Under the pieces are notes generated by a model that ran no database searches, had not been told where the DNA came from, and saw only the letters and a list, made by a program, of their open reading frames with translations. Below, piece by piece: positions 61,801 through 64,000 of a DNA stretch of 64,000 nucleotides. The position numbers were made by a program, and so were the translations under genes. The DNA is from Siphonodentalium dalli (Eukaryota > Mollusca > Scaphopoda > Gadilida > Siphonodentaliidae): the NCBI GenBank assembly GCA_032622095.1, contig CP136068.1, forward strand, positions 55,204,025 through 55,268,024, read 5' to 3'. The first letter of the stretch is position 1, and each line of letters opens with the position of its first letter.

Positions 61801-61935
61801 AGAAGTTTGTGTATCTACAGGTCTTCAAATCAATGTTCACTTCATCTTGTGTCTCTATTTTGCTGGTTATATTCACTACTGGTCTGGTCCGTAGGACTAC
61901 TGCTTGTCCAGACATGTAAGATCCAATAGCAAAAT
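22639..61935 (-). CDS. Integrin alpha subunit, C-terminal 622 residues (10 exons, 5' part outside window)
   Basis: Single-pass type I membrane receptor chain; integrin alpha pairs with a beta chain to bind extracellular matrix or cell ligands. Join, in order: 61735-61935, 60993-61159, 59225-59350, 52640-53127, 44234-44420, 39124-39258, 38593-38706, 36557-36655, 33408-33527, 22639-22869. All nine in-window introns are GT-AG and every phase agrees. In residues counted from the first visible codon: 1-20 end of propeller (DFAIGSY..., RTRPVV), about 20-165 thigh, 172-178 genu Cys loop CGPDKTC, about 179-328 calf-1, about 329-506 calf-2, 521-545 transmembrane helix, 548-552 GFFKR. Several N-glycosylation sequons are present (for example N22, N44, N167). 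No RX(K/R)R furin site is seen in calf-2, unlike cleaved alpha-V/PS2-type chains. Length from propeller end to membrane matches the family. The subtype (alpha-4/9-like, PS1-like or mollusc-specific) is not resolved. Family assignment is very secure. Confidence 0.95.
22870..23440. other. Intron sequence, no feature seen
   Basis: Start of the last integrin intron, next to the tail exon. It is AT-rich, with no recognised repeat before family B begins near 23440. Confidence 0.5.
23440..24420. repeat. Family B tandem-core element, ~174-bp period, about five units
   Basis: The phrase GATGAATAACTCTAGAATGG recurs near 23514, 23687, 23860, 24034 and 24209. The core is followed by a degenerate GGACG/CACGGACTCACGG run (24340-24392). 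Minus-strand frames of 87-123 codons here are the same unit translated over and over and are not genes. Confidence 0.8.
24430..24470 (+). repeat. Isolated 5' end of a family D-type element
   Basis: AAATGAAAGTGTCAATGACA, then CTGTAGCTCAACTTT matches the start of the complete family D element at 54865-54897. Its own tandem core (25916-27408) lies beyond family C, so C may have inserted into this D copy. Confidence 0.5.
24471..24989. other. Intron sequence, no feature seen
   Basis: AT-rich, inside the last integrin intron, between repeat families. Confidence 0.4.
24990..25915 (+). mobile_element. Family C tandem-core element, ~150-bp period, with ACGG microsatellite and terminal hairpin
   Basis: About five units carry AAAGGGCCATAACTCCGT and ACCAAATTTGGTTCCGATCA. 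Then comes an ACGG/ACAG microsatellite (25776-25852) and the hairpin GTTTACCATAC-ATG-GTATGGGTAAAC (25880-25906), ending ATAAAA. Architecture is as in family A, sequence unrelated. Confidence 0.75.
25916..27408 (+). mobile_element. Family D tandem-core element, copy 1 (no terminal hairpin)
   Basis: About nine units of ~155 bp containing TAGTCATACAAAGAGTAAAA, AAGATGGCTGCTGGCGGCCA and AATGACCCCAAAATGACTCG. Plus-strand frames of 71-98 codons are repeated translations of the unit, not genes. The array stops abruptly at AAAATGGCTGCTTTAAACC without microsatellite or hairpin, so the 3' end is missing. Confidence 0.8.
27409..28570. other. Intron sequence, no feature recognised
   Basis: Degenerate phrases such as TCTCCTGAAATAAAAT suggest an old diverged repeat (27850-28170). 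No ORF of note. Confidence 0.35.
28571..30131. mobile_element. Older inverted-repeat element interrupted by a hAT-like element
   Basis: The right end, complemented (30071-30131), reads CAGGGTGGGGAATCACATGG, then TTTCGAGGTTGGTGAGTA. The left end matches only when the hAT-like insert and one target duplication are removed: CAGTGGGGAATCACGTG (28571-28587) joined to GTTTCGTGTTGATGAGTATC (from 29686). Without the insert the element is about 463 bp with ~60-bp inverted ends. No target duplication for the outer element is clear. Confidence 0.7.
28588..29677. mobile_element. Non-autonomous hAT-like transposon, 1090 bp, perfect 8-bp target duplication
   Basis: Both ends read TAGTGATGTTCCGATAAT (18 bp, perfect inverted repeat). 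It is flanked on both sides by ATCACGTG (28580-28587, 29678-29685). An 8-bp duplication and a TAGTGATG-type end are hallmarks of hAT elements. There is no transposase-length ORF; the 97-codon minus frame at 28942-29235 is unrecognised. Confidence 0.85.
30225..32310 (+). mobile_element. Family A element, copy 2
   Basis: Same start as copy 1 (AAGACAGTCAAAGACTGTGG, then ACTCACCAGACT), same core phrases, a GACGG run (32235-32262) and the hairpin AGCTCCACCGGAGACTTCGT...AGGTGAGCT (32277-32308). It contains a second internal GGACGGACAGACAG run at 31308-31330 and a G-rich tract at 31711-31737. It lies in the last integrin intron, opposite to the gene. Confidence 0.75.
31711..31737 (+). other. Strong G-quadruplex motif
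   Basis: GGTGGGG-TT-GGGG-A-GGG-T-GGGG-T-GGGG: five G-tracts with 1-2-base loops. It is on the template strand of the integrin gene. Confidence 0.65.
32311..32682. other. Intron sequence, no feature seen
   Basis: AT-rich, between family A copy 2 and the LINE fragment. Confidence 0.4.
32683..33300 (+). pseudogene. LINE reverse-transcriptase C-terminal fragment with an internal expanded repeat
   Basis: Before the repeat the plus strand reads MSLKYRRVRGELIETFKLMH, then NLLFSTAINSRTHGHEYKIQ. After it comes LNFFSQRILQTWNNLPK, then DRRD. (Y/R)RRxRG(D/E)LIE(T/V)(F/Y)K, the NSRT(R/H)GH stretch and FFSxRxxxxWNxLP are the normal consecutive segments near the C terminus of CR1/jockey-like LINE ORF2 proteins. 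In an intact protein they are separated by one short QC-x-(K/R)DVRLNFF link, which is exactly where the 27-bp repeat sits. Stops and a frameshift make it dead. Confidence 0.8.
32824..33161 (+). repeat. 27-bp minisatellite, 13 units, derived from LINE coding sequence
   Basis: Units are AACCAGTGCCACAAGGACGT plus GCGATTG, encoding NQCHKDVRL. Ten are 27 bp, one is 26 bp (unit 5), and two are 21 bp (units 8 and 13, each missing six bases). The same CCACAAGG to CCACTAGG change recurs in units 4, 10 and 11, showing unit exchange or block duplication. Long open frames on both strands are repeat artefacts. Confidence 0.9.
33408..33527 (-). CDS. Integrin alpha exon: membrane-proximal strand and transmembrane helix
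   Basis: Residues 507-546, phase 0 at both ends. It reads VKTTIYLEKPQEKEIAYW, then a 20-plus-residue hydrophobic helix (IIIVAVLCGLLLLILLIVLL) and ends LWK, the usual last residues before GFFKR. Acceptor TTGTTGCAG, donor GTACGT. If the intron were retained, translation would add about 11 residues and stop, giving a receptor lacking GFFKR. Confidence 0.95.
34258..35122. repeat. ~380-bp tandem repeat, 2.3 copies
   Basis: TAAGTTTCTTCTTCAAATTA-type starts at 34258, 34638 and 35021. Units share TTACTCAGAAAATACACAAA and TTAAATTTTGGACTGG. The two 65-69-codon plus frames (34356-34553, 34736-34945) are the same unit twice. Confidence 0.85.
35504..35701 (+). other. 65-codon open frame with signal-peptide-like start
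   Basis: Begins MTLLVVILASFCFSVGSFLN, which looks like a secretion signal, then about 45 unrecognised residues and a stop overlapping a GTGAGT. It lies inside the inverted-repeat element. No splice acceptor, family or conserved motif supports it as a gene. Confidence 0.15.
36093..36556. other. Intron sequence next to the last calf-2 exon
   Basis: An open frame runs from the exon through the donor to 36281, but the GTAAGT donor at 36556 and the next exon's phase show that it is intronic. Confidence 0.5.
36557..36655 (-). CDS. Integrin alpha exon: last calf-2 segment
   Basis: Residues 474-506, phase 0 at both ends. It reads SNRLDSLDISTQMTFIEGDH and ends with IHSET, which leads into the membrane-proximal strand on the next exon. 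Acceptor ATTGCAG, donor GTAAGT. The mobile element E starts only about 25 bp upstream of this acceptor in the transcribed direction. Confidence 0.9.
36681..37290 (+). mobile_element. Family E element (tandem-core, ACGG microsatellite, hairpin), abutting an integrin exon
   Basis: Two ~165-bp units (TCTAAGTCCAAAAAGGGGCG ... TTAGCGAAACCAAAGTTATG), then a GGACGGAAGGACGG run (37174-37244), then hairpin CCCCCAAATCTCCATC/GGAGATCGGGGG, ending CATAATA. Near the start is CGCCCCCGAC (36710-36719), the complement of the 3' stem GTCGGGGGC of the related family G. Inserted opposite to the integrin gene, about 25 bp upstream of the acceptor of exon 36557-36655. Confidence 0.7.
37291..38592. other. Intron sequence with old repeat fragments
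   Basis: 37400-37800 has weak repeated phrases (CAAATATCAAGAAATTC, ...ACCTGCATGTTCTCAAA) suggesting a decayed tandem-core element. Nothing else recognised. Confidence 0.4.
38593..38706 (-). CDS. Integrin alpha exon: calf-2, conserved C-x-I segment
   Basis: Residues 436-473, phase 0 at both ends. It reads PYVDSLLWSCQIGDIPKLSD, then LLITVVLSLDP. This matches the calf-2 pattern C-x-I-G-x-(I/L)-x(3,8)-I-x-V-x-(S/L)-x-L. It has no in-frame ATG, so it is easily missed by ORF scanning. Acceptor TTTTTATAG, donor GTGAGT. Confidence 0.92.
38707..39123. other. Short intron, no feature seen
   Basis: 417-bp intron between two calf-2 exons, with consensus ends. Confidence 0.6.
39124..39258 (-). CDS. Integrin alpha exon: calf-2, middle
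   Basis: Residues 391-435, phase 0 at both ends. It contains HSKITCVSPDNV with one calf-2 cysteine. Acceptor CGTTCTCAG, donor GTAAGA. The 50-bp minisatellite array begins only about 45 bp upstream of the acceptor in the transcribed direction. Confidence 0.9.
39303..41554. repeat. 50-bp minisatellite, about 45 units (left block)
   Basis: Consensus unit GAGCACCTCGAGCCATGCAT + GGGTCCATGTAGTATTTATA + TCATTAGAAT. It contains the palindromes CTCGAG and CCATGCATGG. Variants (TATAGCATTA versus TATATCATTA, CTCAAG versus CTCGAG, ACTCCATG, a 4-base shorter TATATTAGAA unit) recur along the array, so blocks of units have been copied. Intronic. Confidence 0.95.
41555..42531. mobile_element. 977-bp unrelated segment inserted in the 50-bp array
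   Basis: Begins CAGGGTTTCCACCAGAGG and ends GCCTGTCGACACAGA. On both sides the array is intact to the base, with CATGGGTTCATG before it and CATGGGTCCATG after it. I see no matching inverted ends and no convincing ORF (75 codons at most), so it may be an insertion of unknown type or an older single-copy spacer. Confidence 0.55.
42532..43218. repeat. 50-bp minisatellite, about 14 units (right block)
   Basis: Same unit and phase as 39303-41554. ATTAGATTGAGC variants occur here repeatedly but not in the left block, so the two parts have changed separately. Confidence 0.95.
43219..44233. other. Intron sequence, no feature recognised
   Basis: Overlapping short frames on both strands, none with a recognisable product. 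Confidence 0.4.
44234..44420 (-). CDS. Integrin alpha exon: start of calf-2
   Basis: Residues 328 (split, Gly) to 390. It reads TSVPDQITLISTKSREQHY, then YIIKNDGPSDSPGGQFTFKLP. The IKNDGPS motif corresponds to the conserved V-x-N-x-GPS strand of calf-2. Acceptor CTCATTTTCAG, donor GTAAGC (phase 0). An open frame continues past the donor into the intron for about 37 codons, so retention of this intron start would not stop at once. Confidence 0.93.
44818..46745 (+). mobile_element. Family A element, copy 3
   Basis: Starts AACAAGACAGTCAATGACTG, has the same core phrases, an ACGG/ATGG microsatellite (46639-46679) and the hairpin AGCTCCACCGGAGAC...GTCTCAGGTGAGCT (46712-46743), ending GCTAATAAAA. 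More diverged at the 5' end than copies 1 and 2. Intronic, opposite to the gene. Confidence 0.75.
46746..47212. other. Intron sequence, no feature seen
   Basis: AT-rich, between family A copy 3 and the inverted-repeat region. Confidence 0.4.
47213..47562. repeat. 350-bp foldback with 56-bp arms
   Basis: Arms 47213-47268 and 47506-47562 are inverted copies differing by only about two bases (GATATTTAAAAAAATATAAT...GCCTGAACACTGAACTA). The loop carries the same ~190 bp found inverted at 52051-52243. Confidence 0.85.
48770..49197. repeat. ~212-bp tandem duplication
   Basis: AGGACAAATCC(A/G)GCATA...GAAGCG through GCAAACGTCTTTGCC occurs twice (48775-48983, 48984-49197) with about 10 per cent difference. 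Open frames of 175 codons (minus) and 101 codons (plus) read through both copies; neither matches a family that I know. Confidence 0.8.
49930..50815 (-). other. GC-rich island with long overlapping frames, possible retroelement remnant
   Basis: GC and CpG content rise sharply here. The minus strand has a 176-codon frame (49930-50460), hydrophilic, with ...LSHRRNGPPSSVL and IAGRSDARAGSDM. The plus strand has a 196-codon frame (50220-50810). Flanking frames on the minus strand suggest a longer, broken reading. A gag/ORF1-like origin is only an inference; I recognise no catalytic motif and cannot fix the coding strand. Confidence 0.3.
51115..51687. repeat. 290-bp recent tandem duplication
   Basis: 51115-51404 and 51405-51687 are nearly identical (CGGTACTACTGTCATATGAA through TTAGGATACTTCCG). 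The second copy lacks 7 bp (ACCTTGT after TATTCTTG) and has about three substitutions, so the duplication is young. Confidence 0.9.
52259..52639. other. Intron sequence, no feature seen
   Basis: Stretch from the inverted-repeat region to the calf-1 exon's donor side. Confidence 0.4.
52640..53127 (-). CDS. Integrin alpha exon: genu and calf-1
   Basis: The largest exon, 488 bp, residues 166-327 and the first two bases of codon 328. The genu loop is CGPDKTC (residues 172-178), corresponding to the CGxDxxC loop of known alpha chains. Next come YDSKAVIGFPNFL, VFCG and VDCELGHPI, matching the calf-1 strands and their disulfide. Several NxT/S sequons lie near the end. Acceptor CTTTCCAG, donor GTAAGT (phase 2). 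Confidence 0.95.
53397..54604. repeat. 46-bp minisatellite, about 26 units (left block)
   Basis: Unit AGGATGCGTACACACATTTT + AAAGACATATTATGTTTTAT + ATTATT. Variants GTGTAC, AAACACATAT and one-base-short units recur. Intronic, beginning about 270 bp upstream (transcribed sense) of the calf-1 exon. Confidence 0.95.
54605..57222. mobile_element. hAT-like transposon, 2.6 kb, inserted in the 46-bp minisatellite
   Basis: Left end CAGAGCTGTTAAGTTT; right end (complement) CAGACCTGTTAAGTTT, one mismatch in 16. Flanked by ATGTGTAC on both sides (54597-54604, 57223-57230), both lying in minisatellite sequence. The 8-bp duplication and CAGAG-type end indicate hAT. It holds a complete family D element (54865-56657), so about 820 bp is its own sequence. 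No transposase ORF. 56715-57035 has an internal imperfect duplication (TTTGTACTTTCG..., AGTTTCTGCT..., AATGGTGG). Confidence 0.85.
54865..56657 (+). mobile_element. Family D tandem-core element, copy 2, complete
   Basis: Starts AAATGAAAGTGTCAATGACA with TAGCTCAACTTA (54885-54896). It has about ten ~155-160-bp units sharing CCAAGATGGCTGCTGGCGGC and TAGCCCGCGCCAAAGGATT. It ends with GACGGACACACAGACACACGG (56585-56605) and the hairpin AGCTCAAACTTAC-AAA-GTAAGTTGAGCT (56627-56654), then AATAA. The 5' TAGCTCAACTTA is the complement of the 3' stem TAAGTTGAGCTA, as expected of Helentron-type subterminal repeats. No protein encoded. Confidence 0.8.
57223..57353. repeat. 46-bp minisatellite, about 2.8 units (right block)
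   Basis: Same unit and orientation as 53397-54604, separated from it by the hAT-like insertion. Confidence 0.95.
57354..57661. other. Intron sequence, no feature seen
   Basis: AT-rich, between the minisatellite and the Mutator-like element. Confidence 0.4.
57671..58606. mobile_element. Mutator-like (MULE) non-autonomous element, 936 bp, ~115-bp inverted ends, 9-bp target duplication
   Basis: Ends TAGTCCAAGTCTTCTTGTAC and inverted complement, paired for about 115 bp with few differences (ending near TATAACACGACTTA). TCCAGCGGA flanks both sides (57662-57670, 58607-58615). Long inverted ends and a 9-bp duplication fit Mutator-like elements. The interior has only a 63-codon frame; no transposase. 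Confidence 0.8.
58616..59224. other. Intron sequence, no feature seen
   Basis: AT-rich stretch to the thigh exon's donor. Confidence 0.4.
59225..59350 (-). CDS. Integrin alpha exon: thigh domain, end
   Basis: Residues 124-165, phase 0 at both ends. It begins SNRQIRTPIQLELNYEL, the family pattern (L/R)(S/T)PI-x-(I/L)-x-(L/V)-x-Y-x-L, and has a CLIC cysteine pair. Acceptor TTTTTCAG; donor GTCTGT (GT plus a weaker consensus). Confidence 0.92.
59590..60200 (+). repeat. Family F tandem-core element
   Basis: Three to four degenerate units with CATATACCAAAAATCTTTCAA, ATCCGTTGATAATTGTTT and AAAGGGCCATAACTCTG. They are followed by AACGGATGGACAGACAGACGG (60147-60167) and ATATCCCCAGGGGAAAAAG. Plan as in families A-E, but the final hairpin is weak. 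Confidence 0.6.
60557..60791. repeat. 47-bp tandem repeat, five near-identical copies
   Basis: CAGACTACTAATAACTAAGG + TACTCATCACAATATACCTG + GGTAAAA five times with a single visible substitution (GGGAAAAA in the fourth). Intronic, between two thigh exons. Confidence 0.95.
60993..61159 (-). CDS. Integrin alpha exon: thigh domain, middle
   Basis: Residues 68 (split) to 123. It starts IKYTLEFDT and contains the basic stretch KKRPARG and the NNCRNVYHFHV strand with a conserved thigh cysteine. Acceptor ATTTGCAG, donor GTTAGT (phase 0). The donor could instead lie a few bases earlier, but only this one keeps the frame into the next exon. Confidence 0.9.
61160..61734. other. Intron between the first two visible integrin exons
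   Basis: 575 bp, AT-rich, GTAAGT...TTTGCAG ends; no repeat recognised. Confidence 0.6.
61735..61935 (-). CDS. Integrin alpha exon: end of beta-propeller and start of thigh
   Basis: Residues 1-67 (first codon split, phase 1 on entry). It reads DFAIGSYMSGQAVVL then RTRPVVNIT, the conserved junction between blade 7 of the propeller and the thigh domain. Cys40, Cys49 and Cys55 fit the first thigh disulfides. Acceptor TTGTCTTGACAG ends at 61936; donor GTAAGT starts at 61734. It leaves one base (T) that joins CG of the next exon to make Ser. Preceding exons are not in the window. Confidence 0.95.
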
Positions 61936-61997
61936 CTGTCAAGACAAAATATGAAATGTGCACTGAAAAATAGGACAAGGTATTAAGGGTCCTCATA

Positions 61998-64000
61998 AAA
62001 GCCGAACACAACCGAACATAACCGAATACAAGTCCAAACAAGAGGTACGCTGTCGCGTGGCTTTTGCCCCCGACCGTAGCAATTTGGATTAAGCATGGAC
62101 GAAACTGCGATATCCGAGGAGGTCTATATGACCATTTCAAAAGAAGTTCGTATAGAAATGTTGACTAAAAACCACAAAACAAGCGATCCGGAAACCCAAA
62201 AACAAGCGAAAATTCAAATTTTCTAGGTTGAAAAAAGGGCCATAACGTAGCTGTTCCCCCATGCTGCTCTATCACCATACCAAATATCAGCTAAATCTGC
62301 CAAGCGGTTGCTGAACAATAATGCAAAATGTTTGTACGGACAGACAAAATTCAAATTTTCTAAGTTGAAAAAAGGGCCATTACACTGGCAAAAATCATCA
62401 GATCATACCCAAATTCGCACTAGACATGTATTTTCATATAACTGATCCACAAAAATACGGGATTTGCAATCGTACCACCAAAGCTCACGCTATCATCTGG
62501 AAACCAAAAAACAAGAGAAAAATTGAATTTTCTAAGTAAAAAAAGGGCCATAACTGTGGTAAAAATGGGTGGACAAAACCCGCGCTATGCATGTAGCTGT
62601 TCCCCATGCTGCTCTATCACCATACCAAATATCAGCTAAATCTGCCCAGCGGTTGCTGAACAATAATGCAAAATGTTTGTACGGATGGACAAAATTGAAT
62701 TTTCTAAGTCAAGAAAGGGCCATAACTCTGGTGAAAATGGGTGGACGAAACCTGCGCTATGCATGTAGCTGTTCCCCCATGCTGCTCTATCACCATACCA
62801 AATATCAGCTAAATTTGCCCAGCGGTTGCTGAACAATAATGCAAAATGTTTGTACGGACAGATGGAGACGTCGACTATATACCCGCCGACTTCAAGTCGG
62901 GGGCATAATAATGAGAAATATAACAAATAAAGTTCATAAGCATATGTATTCATGTTCGCACTATTACAATACGAAGTTTGGTGGAGTTTGGGCTAATAAT
63001 AAGTGGTTTATTTGATGTTTTGTAAAACGCGTTTTGTGTTCGGCATAGAAAAGCCGAACACAAGCTTCTGTTGGGCACCCAGTCACCGGTAATTAATTAA
63101 CACATAGACAAAGTAGCGATTAACACTGGGCTTATCTTTTATGAAAGGCATGTGCTTTGCGTTTAACAATTTCCATCTCCAATGTATCCCGGCTTTGGAC
63201 TGGACATGGTTGGTTTAATTTTTTTTTTTGTCTATTGATGGATGACCTAGACAAGACGACGATGTATTATTATATGTTAGTCGGTGCATATGTGAGAAAA
63301 AAAGTGCCAAACCTAAACCCTCAAGCAAAATGACATATTCCTTTTAGTATACTGTCTGAATGGACTTGTAATAACAACGGGGAAAAAATAATATTTTGAG
63401 AATGCAGACGAAAACGGCTAACAAAACACACTTTTTTCGCGAATGTGCAACTCCCGAAACAAGGACATTTTACATTCTGTTACAAGAAAACAATCTCGCT
63501 ATGAAAATATAAAGTTCTTGCAGTATCCTAAAAGTTACAAACAAACATTTTTTCAATTGCGTCCAAGGATTTTCATCCGATCGATGGTCTATTTATTTGC
63601 AATAAACCTATTTACATAAAAAAATCGCATGGTTTAGTTTCGTTTACGATTTATAACACTGATTGCAACTAACTGTTTAAACACTTAACAATTATAGGCG
63701 AGGAACAGCCATCAACAATAAAGCCTGCCAAATCCCGTCTGGCAGATATGAATTATCACCTATCAGCGGATAAACTAATCCACGACAAAAGTTTGTGTTC
63801 GGCTTTTGTATGCCGAACACAAACGCGTTATACAAAACATCATATAAACTTGAAACACTCATTATTGACCCAAAGTCAACCAAACTATGTATAGTAATAG
63901 TTTGAACATGAATACATATGCATATGAACTCTAAGAGGTGGTCGTATATTTAGTAGACACTATATCGATTTATATATCTCAAACGCCAGATACGCCAGGT
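61998..64000. mobile_element. Foldback-type transposon, copy 2, cut by the window end and interrupted by family G
   Basis: Begins AAAGCCGAACACAACCGAAC after TA (61996-61997), as in copy 1. It breaks at 62038 and resumes at about 62909 (TAATGAGAAATATAAC). It has hairpin GTGTTCGGCATAGAAAAGCC at 63036-63061, CAGTCACCGGTAATTAATTA as in copy 1, and then 63340-64000 runs as the inverted complement of 2945-3350 with another hairpin at 63795-63820. The right end lies outside the window. Confidence 0.8.
62039..62908 (+). mobile_element. Family G element inserted in the foldback transposon
   Basis: About four units with AAAGGGCCATAACTCTGGT, ATGCTGCTCTATCACCATAC and CAGCGGTTGCTGAACAATAA, then short GTACGGACAGA runs, then the hairpin CCGACTTCAAGTCGG with tail GGGCATAATA. 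Near the 5' end is TGCCCCCGAC, the complement of the 3' stem GTCGGGGGCA. Related to family E. Boundaries are uncertain by about three bases because of A/T runs. Confidence 0.75.

Noticed and set aside
1-64000. tRNA, rRNA or snRNA genes
   Set aside because: I looked for B-box-like GGTTCGAATCC-type words and conserved rRNA words by eye on both strands and saw none; a covariance-model search would be decisive.

Overview
This is a eukaryotic, AT-rich, repeat-dense window. The best guess is a mollusc, probably a bivalve. Two things suggest this: an invertebrate-type integrin alpha chain split into small exons, and many interspersed elements built from tandem cores followed by ACGG-type microsatellites and a terminal hairpin, which resemble the 'pearl'/HINE elements described from bivalves. 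No bacterial-type gene, tRNA or rRNA was seen.

Only one gene is well supported: an integrin alpha subunit on the minus strand. Ten coding exons run from 61935 down to the stop codon at 22639. All have consensus splice sites and all phases agree. They encode the last 622 residues: the end of the beta-propeller, thigh, genu, calf-1, calf-2, one membrane helix and a 76-residue exon starting with the GFFKR motif. The 5' exons (signal peptide and most of the propeller) lie beyond position 64000. About 39 kb of gene carries 1.87 kb of coding sequence; the introns are mostly mobile and tandem DNA.

Layout: 1-1030 holds duplicated low-complexity sequence. 2693-4518 is a foldback transposon with TA flanks and ends built of 10-bp tandem units. 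5105-5573 is a LINE 3' fragment. 6680-9975 is family A, copy 1. 10000-22600 is mostly unannotated AT-rich DNA with several palindromic elements. 22639-22869 is the last integrin exon. The last intron (22870-33407) holds tandem-core families B, C and D, a hAT-like element nested in an older inverted-repeat element, family A copy 2, and a LINE fragment in which 27 bp of coding sequence has grown into a minisatellite. 33690-36092 is an inverted-repeat element. Family E ends about 25 bp from an exon acceptor. 39303-43218 is a 50-bp minisatellite interrupted by 977 bp. 44818-46745 is family A copy 3. 47213-52258 is a large inverted-repeat region with a GC-rich island. 53397-57353 is a 46-bp minisatellite split by a hAT-like element with an 8-bp target duplication that itself contains a family D element. 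57671-58606 is a Mutator-like element with a 9-bp duplication. 61998-64000 is a second foldback transposon interrupted by family G, with the first foldback copy serving as the empty site.

The main story is the density, nesting and shared architecture of non-autonomous mobile elements inside one integrin gene. At least four nested insertions have junctions that can be read directly. I found no new multi-gene system and do not claim one.
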